Shown here: one piece after another, positions 16,380 to 25,288 of the stretch
How positions within the stretch are numbered: position 1 is the stretch's first letter
Layout of the letters: each line of letters opens with the position of its first letter
DNA from: Pirellulales bacterium
GTDB lineage: Bacteria > Planctomycetota > Planctomycetia > Pirellulales > JAEUIK01
Reading direction: 5' to 3'
DNA length: 64,000 nt
Assembly (NCBI GenBank): GCA_019636335.1
Contig: JAHBXR010000003.1
Span: 186,001-250,000, forward strand
The notes under the pieces: generated by a model
The model's database searches: none
What the model saw: only the letters and a program-made list of their open reading frames with translations
What the model was told of the DNA's origin: nothing
Program-made: the position numbers and the translations under genes

Positions 16380-17789
16380 TTACTCGTCGTTGGCGAACTG
16401 ATCGAGCTTCTTCTTCAACGTCACGCGATGCAGGCCGAGTTGGCGCGCCGTGGCGAGAAACTGTCCAGAATTGCGCGCCAACGCCGTCTTCAGCAACGGC
16501 GGTTCGACAATCTTCAGCAAGCGCGTGTAGAGATCGTCGACCTGGGGGGTCGAGTCCAATTCGGCGGTCGTCCAGTTGCGGATGAGCGCGGACAAGGTTT
16601 CTGCGCAGTCTTGCACGCCTGGCTCGTTGCGCCGAATGGGGGGCGGCAGGTGCTCGGGCAGGATCTGACCGCCGCGCGCGACAACGATCGCATGTTCGAG
16701 CGCATTGCGCAACTCGCGCACATTGCCGTGCCAGGGACGCGATTCGAGCGCCGTCCGGGTCTCGTCCGTCAGATGGGGACGCGCCGTGGCCGTGCGCGCG
16801 GAGAAAAGATCGAGAAAGTGCTCCGCAAGCTCGGAGATATCCTGCGGTCGATCGCGCAAGGCCGGCACGTGGATCTCGAACGTCACCAGGCGGTAGTAGA
16901 GGTCTTCGCGAAATGTCCCTTCGAGCACGCACTGGTGCAGGTTCTGATGGGTGGCCGAGATGACGCGGAAATCGCTCCGCACGGGCTGATTCGACCCCAC
17001 CGGTAGGATCTCGCCATACTCGAGTGCGCGCAGCAGCTTGACCTGCACCGGCAGGGGAATGTCGGCCACCTCATCGAGAAACAACGTGCCACCGTCGGCG
17101 TGCTCGAGCAACCCCTGGCGTGCCTGCTCGGCGCCCGTGAACGCCCCTCGCACGTGTCCAAACAGTTCGCTCTCGGCCAGCGACGGGCTGAGCGAAGCGG
17201 CATTCACCGCCACGAAGGGGCCGGTCGAACGACGGCTGTAGCGGTGAATGGCCCGGGCGATCAACTCCTTGCCCGTGCCACTTTCGCCGTGGATGTGGAC
17301 GCAGGCGTCCGAATCGGCGACCAGCGCGATGCGTTTGAAAACCTCCTGGCTGGGTGGAGACGAACCCACGATCTGCTGTGGGATTTCGGCGATCGGCGGC
17401 GCGGCGGCCGGCGCAGGCTGGGGAGCCGAGGGCTTATCGAGCGCTCGTTCGATCGCCCGTTGCGCGACGTCGAGCTCGAACGGTTTCACCAGGTATTCGA
17501 AGGCCCCCTTGCGCACGGCATCGACGGCGGTTTGCAAATCGCCATAGGCCGTGATGATGATCACCGGCGGCGCCTCGGCCATCTCGCCGAAGGCCGAGAG
17601 TGCGGTCAGGCCATCCATGCCGGGCAGCCGCACGTCGAGGATCACCGCGTCGGGCACATGGCTCCGGGCGAGCTCGAGTCCTTCCTCGGCACTGGACGCC
17701 GTGCGCACGGTATGGCCCAGTTCGCCTCCCAAGCGAGAGAGTCCCCAGCAGATGCTCGGTTCGTCATCGACTACCAGCAGATTCGCCAT
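16380..17789 (-). CDS. sigma-54-dependent NtrC-type response regulator
   Basis: 469 aa. Domains in order: receiver (1-115) with acidic pocket VVDDE, phospho-acceptor D52 ([11 protein letters not shown]) and K102; AAA+ activator domain (about 140-375) with Walker A GESGTGKE at 168-175, the sigma-54-contacting GAFTGA loop at 215-220 and Walker B GGTLFLDE; and a C-terminal Fis-type helix-turn-helix ([19 protein letters not shown]). It therefore activates sigma-54 promoters when phosphorylated by the kinase encoded 48 bp upstream. All key residues are present, so it should be active. The target genes are unknown; no well-spaced -24/-12 promoter was found nearby. Confidence 0.95.
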   Translation of the reverse strand: MANLLVVDDEPSICWGLSRLGGELGHTVRTASSAEEGLELARSHVPDAVILDVRLPGMDGLTALSAFGEMAEAPPVIIITAYGDLQTAVDAVRKGAFEYLVKPFELDVAQRAIERALDKPSAPQPAPAAAPPIAEIPQQIVGSSPPSQEVFKRIALVADSDACVHIHGESGTGKELIARAIHRYSRRSTGPFVAVNAASLSPSLAESELFGHVRGAFTGAEQARQGLLEHADGGTLFLDEVADIPLPVQVKLLRALEYGEILPVGSNQPVRSDFRVISATHQNLHQCVLEGTFREDLYYRLVTFEIHVPALRDRPQDISELAEHFLDLFSARTATARPHLTDETRTALESRPWHGNVRELRNALEHAIVVARGGQILPEHLPPPIRRNEPGVQDCAETLSALIRNWTTAELDSTPQVDDLYTRLLKIVEPPLLKTALARNSGQFLATARQLGLHRVTLKKKLDQFANDE

Positions 17790-17837
17790 GATCGCACTTC
17801 CATTCTTGGATCGGACGCCGCCGCGCGCTCGACCGCA

Positions 17838-19253
17838 CTAAGTCACCAGAACGAGTTCCGATTTCAGTTTCACGTCGCGCGGAGCCGGCAGCTCGACGCG
17901 GAAACAGGTGGTTCCCTGCTCGCGGCTCCAGGTGATATCGCCGCCGTGCGCCCGCGCGATTTCGCGCGCCACGGCCAGGCCCAGGCCGGTGCCGTCGGCC
18001 TTGTCGGTGACGAACGGCTCGAACAAAGTCCGCGCGATCTCGGCGGTGGGGCCGGGGCCGGTGTCGCGCACGTCGAGCCGCACAGGCTGGCGCGGAATGG
18101 ACGTCAACTCGACGGTCACCTTGCGCGCTTCGACCGGCAGACGTTCGACGGCGTCGAGGGCGTTGGTCACCAGGTTGACGACCAGTTGCCCCAAGGCCCC
18201 GGCATCGCCACGCAGCAAGACCGGTTCCGCCGGACGCGTAAACTCGAGCCGCATGTGCTGATGCTTGGCTCGCGGTTGCAGCAGCCGCACGATGTCGTCG
18301 ACGATGTGATCGAGCGAGACCCCTTCTTGCGGTTCGGCGCGGCTGCCCAGGGCCAGCATGCGCTGCACGTGCGATTCCATCAGCCGCAATTGGTCGGCGG
18401 CCACGCGCAGCGATTCGTCGTCCTCGCTGCACCCGCGCCGATGGAGCTCGATCGCCAGCCGGGCCCCCGTTGCCGAGTTGCGCATCTGGTGCGCCATGCC
18501 GGCTCCCAGTTGATCGAGCGTCGCCAGGCGTTCGCGGCGGCGGATCTCTTCGGCCGAACGCGCCAGCCGGGCCGCCATATCGTTGATGGAAATGGCCAGG
18601 TCGCGTGTCTCGTCGTCGCGCAGCGGCAATTGCATGGGACGAAAGTCGCCCGAGGCGATCGAAGCGGCATGGCGCCGGACGTGCTCGATCGGCTGCACCA
18701 GCCGTCGCGATAGCAACAAGCTGACGACCACCACGGCCAGTGCCGCGAGCATGCCGATCGCCAAGGGAGGAAAAGCCGCGTTCCAGGCGGCGTCGCTCCA
18801 GCGGGTATCCGCGTACAGCACGACCAGCGAGTCTCCCACGCGCGGCTGCGAGGCCGATCGCCGCAGGAGCACGCGGTGGGCAACGTAATCCTGTTCGTGG
18901 AGCCGTAGCGACGTGGTGTGGCCGATGGCGTCGGGCTCGCGATCGAGCGGCAACGCGGCGAACTCGCTCCCCGCCGATGGCTTGAGCGGCAACGTGCTGC
19001 CCCGTACGCCCCCCTGGGAATCGAGCACGACGAATTCCGCGCCGGAAAGACCAGTCATCTGTTCGAGCACCGGATCGGTCAGCGGAAACGTGGCAGCCGC
19101 CAGCGTGGAAACAGTCTGCGAAAGACGCGTTTGCTGTTGCTCGCGCTCGCGCCGGCTGCTGACGACGGCCATCGCCACGCTTAGCAACAAAATCGCCACC
19201 GTGGCCACGGCAAGATTCGGCAGCAGCAACTGAAGGCGTATGGGCCAACGCAT
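17838..19253 (-). CDS. membrane sensor histidine kinase (NtrB-like partner)
   Basis: 471 aa from the ATG at 19253. Two transmembrane helices (about 8-31 and 162-182) enclose a periplasmic sensor region of about 130 residues; a HAMP linker follows (183-235), then a dimerisation domain with the phospho-acceptor histidine H255 in LGAGMAHQMRNSATGARL, and a C-terminal ATPase domain with VVNLVTNALDAVE (N box), DTGPG (G1) and GTGLGLAVAREIARAHGG (G2). It should phosphorylate D52 of the sigma-54 regulator encoded next. The sensor region has no recognised fold, so the signal is unknown. Confidence 0.93.
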   Translation of the reverse strand: MRWPIRLQLLLPNLAVATVAILLLSVAMAVVSSRREREQQQTRLSQTVSTLAAATFPLTDPVLEQMTGLSGAEFVVLDSQGGVRGSTLPLKPSAGSEFAALPLDREPDAIGHTTSLRLHEQDYVAHRVLLRRSASQPRVGDSLVVLYADTRWSDAAWNAAFPPLAIGMLAALAVVVVSLLLSRRLVQPIEHVRRHAASIASGDFRPMQLPLRDDETRDLAISINDMAARLARSAEEIRRRERLATLDQLGAGMAHQMRNSATGARLAIELHRRGCSEDDESLRVAADQLRLMESHVQRMLALGSRAEPQEGVSLDHIVDDIVRLLQPRAKHQHMRLEFTRPAEPVLLRGDAGALGQLVVNLVTNALDAVERLPVEARKVTVELTSIPRQPVRLDVRDTGPGPTAEIARTLFEPFVTDKADGTGLGLAVAREIARAHGGDITWSREQGTTCFRVELPAPRDVKLKSELVLVT

Positions 19254-19413
19254 GGCGTGGGAGATAAGCCGGGGATGGTGCGGGATGCCGTCATCCTAGC
19301 AAATCGAGCGCAAAAGCGAGAACCATTCCGATGGCGGTTCCACCCGAGAAATCAAGGCCTCGGGCGAGCCAGAGGTCCCCCGGTCTGTCGATCTTTTCGA
19401 CAGGCGTGTTGCG

Positions 19414-19812
19414 CTAATCGGCGCCAGGGGGTGGCTCGAGATGGATCTCGGGAATGCGGTCTGCGTCGATTTCGATTTGTGGAAACTCGTCTTCGCAGGC
19501 CATCGCCTCGGTGAAGCAGTCGTCGAGCTGCGCGAGAAACTTCTCCAGATCGAGCCCGAGATGGAAGGGACGATAGGGATCGAGATACTTGCGGCATCCC
19601 ACGTTCAGCTTCTTCGCCCCGCGCAGATTGCCGTTGCCGAAATGGTGCAGGGCGACGGCCACCTGGATCAGCCCCTGGTAGAACTTGCGCGAGTCGCTGC
19701 TATCGTCGGTCCACAATTCCTCCCAGACTTCGTGCGCTTCGAAGAAGTCGCAGACGTTGAAATGCTCGATGCCGGCCAGGTAGAGCGGATCGTAGTCGGG
19801 GGTATCGGACAA
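19414..19812 (-). CDS. DUF309 domain protein
   Basis: 132 aa from a TTG at 19812; an in-frame stop lies eight codons upstream and no ATG or GTG occurs early in the frame, so this start is the best choice. The core GIEHFNVCDFFEAHEVWEELW, then KFYQGLIQVAVALHHFGNGN and a GCRKYL helix, is the DUF309 signature: small helical proteins with conserved H and W residues, function unknown. It has its own candidate promoter and stands alone between the kinase and the transporter. Confidence 0.85.
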   Translation of the reverse strand: MSDTPDYDPLYLAGIEHFNVCDFFEAHEVWEELWTDDSSDSRKFYQGLIQVAVALHHFGNGNLRGAKKLNVGCRKYLDPYRPFHLGLDLEKFLAQLDDCFTEAMACEDEFPQIEIDADRIPEIHLEPPPGAD

Positions 19813-19860
19813 GGGGCGTCTCGCTTCGGCTTGTCAGAGTGAGCGAACGTCGAAGGCCCG

Positions 19861-19866
19861 ATTATA
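19861..19866 (-). promoter_or_regulatory. candidate -10 box of the DUF309 gene
   Basis: A perfect TATAAT on the minus strand, about 49 bases before the TTG start. The region 17 bases further up matches the -35 consensus poorly. Confidence 0.4.
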
Positions 19867-20166
19867 CGTGATTTGTCCGATGGCGGCAGATACCACGGCG
19901 GTCCGTCACGCGCGGCTGGCGACGAACTCGGCAGGGGCTTGTATGCGATGGACGTGAGGCGGAGGCCGGACTTGCCCGTGTTGCTGGGGACGGAACGCCA
20001 GGGGCGATCCCTCCGCACGATGATAATGCTGGGCGTCGGGGGGCGCCGATTTTGTTTGACCGCCGCCATCCCGGCACCCACAATGCTCCGACTCGCCGCC
20101 CGGGGGAAGCAGGCGGTGAGGCCACTTCGGCAAGTCTCTTCACGAGCAGGCAGGGAATCCGTGCCC

Positions 20167-21519
20167 ATGGCTTCGCGCACGATGTTCGCGATCGCGGTCC
20201 TCTTCGCGATCAACGCGATGAACTTCTTCGACCGCCAGATCCTGGGGGCGGTGGGGGAACTCATTCGCAAGGACTGGCAGTTGAGCGATACCCAAATGGG
20301 TTGGCTCGGCACTTCGTTCACGCTGCTCTATGCCGTGGTGGGCGTGCCCTTGGGACGCTGGGCCGATCGGGGAAATCGCTCGCGCATTCTGGCGGGGGGC
20401 GTATTTGTCTGGAGCCTGCTCACCGCGGCGTCGGGTCTCGCGGCGAACTTCCGGCAACTCTTCGTGATCCGCTTGGGGGTCGGCGTCGGGGAAGCCACCT
20501 GCGCGCCGGCGGCGACTTCGCTGATTGCCGATCTCGTCCCGCCAGCAGGTCGCGGCAAGGCGATGTCCGTCTTCATGCTGGGGTTGCCCGTCGGCATCGC
20601 GTTGAGCTACGCCGTCAGTGGTATCATCGCGCATCGGTATGACTGGCAAACCGCCTTCTTCGTCGCGGGATTGCCAGGTTTGCTTTGTGCCGCGGCCACG
20701 CTGTGGATTCGAGAACCTGCACGCGGCGCTACCGAAGAGCACGCCATCGGCGACAAGCGGCGCGAAGGTTCGCCCTATCTGTTGGTGCTGGCCACGCCGA
20801 CGATCTGGTGGTTGATTGCCTCGGGCGCCTTGCACAACTTCAACATGTATGCCATCGCGGCGTTTCTCGCCCCCTTCCTGATGCGCTTTCACGAGGTGGA
20901 CGTGCGCGAGGCGGGCATCATGTCGATGGTGATCTACGGGCTCTCGGGCATCCCCGGCCTGTTCCTGGGCGGTTGGCTGGGGGATCGCGTCCGACGTTCT
21001 CGTTCGAATGGTCGCATGCTCGTCGGGTCGTTCGCCCTATTGCTTTCCGTGCCGTTGGTCTATCTGGCGCTAGGTTGCTCGGCGGGGGATACGCGTGGCT
21101 TCTTGATCCTGATGAGCGCCGGCTGCGGCGTGATGTACGTCTATTACTCGACGGTCTACTCGACGTTGCAGGATGTCGTCGAACCCAGCTTGCGCGGCAC
21201 CGCCATGGCACTCTACTTCTGTGCGATGTACGTCTTCGGTGCGTCGATGGGGCCGATCGGCACCGGCTTTCTGAGCGATCATTTCGCGATCCGCGCCGCC
21301 AGCGAGGCCGGGGTCACCGTGTTCGATGAAACAACACTGGCCCCTTTCCGCGCCGCGGGACTCCACTCGGCCATGTATATCGTGCCGGTGCTGGGCGTGG
21401 TGCTGACGGTCGTCTTGCTCGCCGCGGCCCGCACGGTGACGGGCGACATGGACCGCCTGCAGCGCTGGATGCGGCAGTCGGCTCAGGAATCGCTCGACGC
21501 GGCCGAAGCGTCGGCTTGA
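20167..21519 (+). CDS. MFS transporter, spinster-like
   Basis: 450 aa from the ATG at 20167; a GTG two codons earlier is equally possible because AGGGA serves both. The N-terminus FAINAMNFFDRQILGAVGELI and the loop GRWADRGNR are typical of the spinster-like branch of the major facilitator superfamily, whose members move lipids, lysophospholipids or organic anions. About twelve transmembrane helices are visible, with the second half starting near 218. The frame upstream to 19873 is open but has no family sequence. The gene ends tail to tail with the methyltransferase gene, overlapping it by 37 bp. Substrate not predictable. Confidence 0.9.
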   Translation: MASRTMFAIAVLFAINAMNFFDRQILGAVGELIRKDWQLSDTQMGWLGTSFTLLYAVVGVPLGRWADRGNRSRILAGGVFVWSLLTAASGLAANFRQLFVIRLGVGVGEATCAPAATSLIADLVPPAGRGKAMSVFMLGLPVGIALSYAVSGIIAHRYDWQTAFFVAGLPGLLCAAATLWIREPARGATEEHAIGDKRREGSPYLLVLATPTIWWLIASGALHNFNMYAIAAFLAPFLMRFHEVDVREAGIMSMVIYGLSGIPGLFLGGWLGDRVRRSRSNGRMLVGSFALLLSVPLVYLALGCSAGDTRGFLILMSAGCGVMYVYYSTVYSTLQDVVEPSLRGTAMALYFCAMYVFGASMGPIGTGFLSDHFAIRAASEAGVTVFDETTLAPFRAAGLHSAMYIVPVLGVVLTVVLLAAARTVTGDMDRLQRWMRQSAQESLDAAEASA

Positions 21520-22151
21520 TCTTCCGGCTTTTGCGCCACGAGCACGATTTGCCGGGCAAAGTCGATGCCGATCGCGCGAAACAGCCAGCCGAGCAGGTAG
21601 CGCCGCAGCAGCTTGCGATGCAGGGGATCGTGGTAGATGCGCACGATCTCGCGCGTCGAAAAGCCCGCCATTTCCACGAGCGCCGCCAGCTCGTCGTAAC
21701 AGAGAGGCGTGCGGTGCGTGGCATCGCGCAGATAGGCCGGCGGATAGTACGTGTTCGGCGTGCTGAGGATCAATGTGCCCCCGGCCGCCAGCAGCGCGTG
21801 CAGCCGCGCGAGCCAGGGACCAATTTCTTCGAGCGAGAGGTGTTCGATCACCTCGAGCGCCAACACGATGTCGTAAGGACCTTCGATCGCGGCGAGATCG
21901 CGGTAGTCGTGCCGCGTGCCGGGATCGATGTCGCACGATTCGTACATGATCTCGCGGCGCGCCGCGATGAGCGTGCGTTCCATCTCGCGCGCCCCGGCGC
22001 CGACTTCGAGCACGCGAGCTCCGTTCTGCACGTGTGCCACGACCACTTCGCGCACGCGCTTCACGATCGGCAGCGCAAAGATCGCGCCGAAGCGCCGCGC
22101 TGCCGCGCGGCGATGTGCGTAGAGCTCAGACCACGAAATTATCTTGCACAA
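21483..22151 (-). CDS. class I SAM-dependent methyltransferase
   Basis: 222 aa from a TTG at 22151; no better start codon or clear ribosome binding site is seen, so the first residues are uncertain. Motif I VLEVGAGAREMERTLI binds SAM, motif II ends in YESCDIDPG, and YDIVLALEVIEHLSLEEI with the following LLAAGGTLILSTPN form the later strands, as in methyltransferases of the UbiG/Methyltransf_11 type. Probably acts on a small molecule or a lipid. It overlaps the end of the MFS gene, which runs toward it. Confidence 0.85.
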   Translation of the reverse strand: MCKIISWSELYAHRRAAARRFGAIFALPIVKRVREVVVAHVQNGARVLEVGAGAREMERTLIAARREIMYESCDIDPGTRHDYRDLAAIEGPYDIVLALEVIEHLSLEEIGPWLARLHALLAAGGTLILSTPNTYYPPAYLRDATHRTPLCYDELAALVEMAGFSTREIVRIYHDPLHRKLLRRYLLGWLFRAIGIDFARQIVLVAQKPEDQADASAASSDS

Positions 22152-22416
22152 TGGAGGCGAATGCGTAGGATTGTGAAGAGATCGATGTCACGCCTGCTGC
22201 TGGCGACGAAGCCAAGCGCGGCGCGACTCGAAGCGATGCGTGCCGATTCTACCCGGAGACATGCTGCCGACCCAAGACAGGTGACGGCGTCGCTGAGCCG
22301 CGTCACGGTCGAAGCAGGCAGTTGAGTTGTTCCCGCGGCGCACCCCTGCCGAGCTTCCGGACCCAGCCCGGCAAACGGCAAGGAGGTCGCCGGTTACGTG
22401 TCAGGAGGCCCAACAG

Positions 22417-22482
22417 GTGGCCAAGAAGAAAGCTGCTAAGAAGGCTGCGACGAAGAAGAAGGCCGCGAAGAAGAAAAAGTAG
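22417..22482 (+). CDS. 21-residue lysine/alanine-rich micro-protein
   Basis: A GTG at 22417 follows AGGAGG with eight bases between, and the 22-codon frame reads MA then KKKAAKKAATKKKAAKKKK before TAG at 22480. A strong terminator hairpin lies about 55 bases further on. The composition (13 lysines in 21 residues) resembles the tails of bacterial histone H1-like (Hc1) proteins. The same frame is open back to a TTG at 22327, which would give a 51-residue form, but the ribosome binding site favours the GTG. Possible role: DNA or RNA binding. No assigned family. Confidence 0.5.
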   Translation: MAKKKAAKKAATKKKAAKKKK

Positions 22483-22537
22483 CGCGTCGCCGTGCGTGAG
22501 CACGGTGCTTCTTTGATTGCAAGCTACAACAAGACAG

Positions 22538-22574
22538 AAACGCCCGCGGTCGCCACGGGGCACCGCGGACGTTT
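22538..22574 (+). terminator. strong hairpin terminator
   Basis: AAACG-C-CCGCGGT (22538-22550) pairs with ACCGCGG-A-CGTTT (22562-22574), a stem of 12 pairs with one mismatch and an 11-base loop. The right arm ends in TTT followed by CTAT. It sits between the lysine-rich micro-gene and the end of aroA and could serve both strands. Confidence 0.65.
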
Positions 22575-22641
22575 CTATGCGCTCGCGCCGCGGGCAGAAC
22601 TCGCGCGGAGACGCGGAGGGATCGTGGAGATTCTCACCGTG

Positions 22642-23919
22642 TCACGCGTTGCGGCGCACTCTTGCCAGGTCGTGGAAGAAGTCTGGATAAGTTTTCGCCG
22701 TGCAACCGGGATCGAGGATTCTGACGCCCGCTTGTCGCAGTCCGACGAGGGCCAGGCTCATGGCCATGCGATGGTCGTCGTAGGTGGCGAGCTCGGCCCC
22801 GTGCAGCGTGGCGGGGGTGATCTTCAGCCCCTCGTCGAACTCGTCGACCTTCGCGCCCAGCTTGCGCAGCTCGGCAGCCATCGCCCCGATGCGGTCGGTC
22901 TCTTTATGGCGAATATGTCCCACGCCGGTGATCGTCGTCGGGCCGTCGGCAAAGAGCGCCACGGCCGCCAGCGTCTGCACCGTGTCGCTGATCGGGTTCA
23001 TGTCGACGTCGATGCCGCGCAGCTTTCCGCCGCGCAGCTTGATGTGCGAAGGTCCGAACTCGACCTGGCAGCCCATCTTTTCCAGCACGTCGACGAACGC
23101 CACGTCTCCCTGCAGGCTGTGGCGCGAAAGGCCCTGGACCGCGATTTCGCCCCCCGTGATGGCGGCTGCCCCGAAGAAGTAACTCGCGGCCGAGGCGTCG
23201 GGCTCAATGTCGTACGTGCGCCCCTGGTAGCGACCGGTCGGCACGACATAGCGCGACGCCTCGAGATCGACCACGTCGACTCCGAACGACGACATGACCG
23301 CGGCCGTCATCGTGATGTACGGCAGCGAGACGATAGCGCCGGTAATCGATAGATCGAGCCCCTCGCGCATGTAGGGGCCCGCCATGAGCAGTCCGCTGGT
23401 GAACTGGCTCGACGTGTCACCACGCACGCTGCCGATGCCGCCTTGCAGGCCGCTCGCCTCGATCGCCAGTGGCGGGCAGCCTCCCGGCGATTCGCACGTC
23501 ACCCGGGCGCCGAGCGCGTTCAACGTGTCGGCCAGATCTTGGATCGGCCGCTCGCGCATCCGCGGGGTGCCATCGAGACGATAGCGTCCTTCGCCCAGGG
23601 CCAGCATGGCGGAGAGAAAACGCACGCTGGTGCCGCTGTTGCCAATGAACAACTCGGCTTCGCGTGCCGGAATACGTCCACCGCAACCGGCGACCGAGAT
23701 CGTATGCGCTTGCCGGTTCGCGTTGACAGAAATACCAAGTCGCGCGAGCGAGTCGAGCATGACGTGGGTGTCGTCGCTCTCGAGCGCTCCGGTCAAAAGG
23801 GATGATCCCTTGGCCAAAGCGGCACAGATCAGCGCGCGATTGGTAATGCTCTTCGAGCCGGGGGGGCGAATCGTGCCCGCCACGGTTCCACCAGGTTGCA
23901 TCTCCAGGGAATCGCTCAC
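22642..23919 (-). CDS. aroA: 3-phosphoshikimate 1-carboxyvinyltransferase (EPSP synthase)
   Basis: 425 aa from a GTG at 23919, with GAGGGA six bases ahead; the frame is open to 24096 but that overlaps the upstream gene. The enzyme joins phosphoenolpyruvate and shikimate 3-phosphate in the sixth step of the shikimate pathway. Visible motifs: PGSKSITNRAL (shikimate-phosphate site), GNSGTSVRFLSAML (PEP loop), MRERPIQDL, DTSSQFTSGLLMAGP, the PDASAASYF segment and the C-terminal DDHRMAMSLAL. All regions of a full-length enzyme are there. The start lies 10 bp behind the stop of a secreted propeller gene, so a housekeeping amino-acid gene shares a transcript with cell-envelope genes. Confidence 0.96.
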   Translation of the reverse strand: MSDSLEMQPGGTVAGTIRPPGSKSITNRALICAALAKGSSLLTGALESDDTHVMLDSLARLGISVNANRQAHTISVAGCGGRIPAREAELFIGNSGTSVRFLSAMLALGEGRYRLDGTPRMRERPIQDLADTLNALGARVTCESPGGCPPLAIEASGLQGGIGSVRGDTSSQFTSGLLMAGPYMREGLDLSITGAIVSLPYITMTAAVMSSFGVDVVDLEASRYVVPTGRYQGRTYDIEPDASAASYFFGAAAITGGEIAVQGLSRHSLQGDVAFVDVLEKMGCQVEFGPSHIKLRGGKLRGIDVDMNPISDTVQTLAAVALFADGPTTITGVGHIRHKETDRIGAMAAELRKLGAKVDEFDEGLKITPATLHGAELATYDDHRMAMSLALVGLRQAGVRILDPGCTAKTYPDFFHDLARVRRNA

Positions 23920-23929
23920 CGCGTTTCCC

Positions 23930-25180
23930 TCACTTGCTGGCCTGGGTGGCGTCGGCAATCTTCCACAGGTGGCCGACGCCGCGAAGATAGATCGCCCCGT
24001 CGACGAGCGCGGGGGATCCGAGCACCGAATCGCCCAGTTCGTTTTCGGCCACGACTTCTCCCTTTTCGCCCAGCTTGACCACCAGCGTGAGACCATCCTG
24101 GTTCACGCAATACATGTGATCGCCCGCCAGGACGGGCGTGGCCCAGAAAGTTCCCTTCAGCCGGGCCTGCCACTTCATGTCCGACTTGTCGTCGGCACAG
24201 GCGAGCACGCCCGAGCGGTTGATGACGTAGATCAAATCGCGGTCGAACACCGGACTGCCGGCATAGGGCCCCAGGCGATTCGACTTCCACAGCACCTCGA
24301 CCGCTCCGTCTTTCGCAGCAGGCTTGAGCGCGGTCAGTCCATCGGCCGGCAAGTAGACGATGCCGTCGGCACTGCACGACGAAGCGATCGACTGGCAAGA
24401 AGCGTCGTAGCTCCACAGGATCTTGCCGCTCGCAGGATCGTGGGCCGTCGTACGATCGGGAGACTGAATCAGCACGACGTCGGTCGAGGCGCCATTTTCG
24501 GCCGGGGCACGGAAGAGTGTCGGCGACGTCCAGCAGGCCGTCTTTGTCAGATCGTGACGCCACAGATCGGTGCCGTCTTTCTTGTTGATGCCGGCGGCAA
24601 ACGATTCTCCCTGAGACTGGCACTGTACGATCACCGTATTCCCCACGACCAGCGGCGACGAAGCCATGCCGACGTCGTTGGCCGCGGTGGGGTAATCGTG
24701 CGTCAGACCGCGCAGCCAGCGGAGATTTCCTTCGAGGTCGAGACAGATCAGGTCGTTCGACGAGTAAAAGGCAAAGATCGACTCGCCGTCCGAGGCCGGT
24801 GTCGGCGCGGCAACCGAGCTGGTCGGATGATGCAGCGTGCGGCCGGTCGCCCAGAAACGCCGTTCCCACAGGAGCGAACCATCGGATGTCTTGAAGCACA
24901 TCACGTGGAGCCGATCATCTTTGATGCCGCTCGAGGCGGTGATGACGACCCGATTGCCGATCACAATCGGTCCGGAGACGCCCGCCCCCGGCAGGGGAGA
25001 TTTCCAGGCCACGTTTTCCTGGGCGCTCCATTTCAAGGGATAGGTCGAGCCGCTGGCGATGCTCTGGTTGGCGTTGCCACGAAACTCGAGCCAGTCGGCG
25101 CCGAGCATGGGGATCGTCGTCAAGAGCAGCAACAGGGTGCTCGAAACGCGTGAACACGTGGGGGCAGATTTCTGTGTCAT
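23930..25180 (-). CDS. secreted PQQ-like (BamB-type) beta-propeller protein
   Basis: 416 aa from the ATG at 25180; the track of open sequence reaches 25204 through a hairpin, so the later start is preferred. Residues 1-27 form a signal peptide. The rest holds six to eight repeats with GSLLWERRF, GNLRWLRGL, GTDLWRHDL and GKILWSYDA, the tryptophan-docking strands of a PQQ-like propeller. Planctomycetes contain many such exported proteins; most do not bind PQQ, and the residues needed for an alcohol dehydrogenase are not seen. Likely a scaffold or binding protein. Its stop lies 10 bp ahead of aroA. Confidence 0.85.
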   Translation of the reverse strand: MTQKSAPTCSRVSSTLLLLLTTIPMLGADWLEFRGNANQSIASGSTYPLKWSAQENVAWKSPLPGAGVSGPIVIGNRVVITASSGIKDDRLHVMCFKTSDGSLLWERRFWATGRTLHHPTSSVAAPTPASDGESIFAFYSSNDLICLDLEGNLRWLRGLTHDYPTAANDVGMASSPLVVGNTVIVQCQSQGESFAAGINKKDGTDLWRHDLTKTACWTSPTLFRAPAENGASTDVVLIQSPDRTTAHDPASGKILWSYDASCQSIASSCSADGIVYLPADGLTALKPAAKDGAVEVLWKSNRLGPYAGSPVFDRDLIYVINRSGVLACADDKSDMKWQARLKGTFWATPVLAGDHMYCVNQDGLTLVVKLGEKGEVVAENELGDSVLGSPALVDGAIYLRGVGHLWKIADATQASK

Positions 25181-25200
25181 AGCAATCCGACAACAAAGGG

Positions 25201-25274
25201 GCACAGGCCGCCGGCCTGTGCGAGGCCTAAAGTAATTCTTCCTATCAATCCAAGCACCGGCTGGCAGCCGGTGC
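25201..25274. repeat. two intergenic hairpins
   Basis: GCACAGGCC, GCC, GGCCTGTGC (25201-25221) is a perfect 9-bp hairpin; GCACCGGCT, GGC, AGCCGGTGC (25254-25274) is a second one. Same design as the palindromes at 9.27 kb. They lie in the spacer between two genes on the minus strand and may stop transcription or stabilise the upstream mRNA. Confidence 0.65.
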
Positions 25275-25288
25275 CACGGTTGCCAATG

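Noticed and set aside
22322..22516. Arginine-rich frame overlapping the lysine-rich micro-gene
   Set aside because: It is the shifted reading of the AAG-rich repeat (KKK read as RRR) and has no ribosome binding site.
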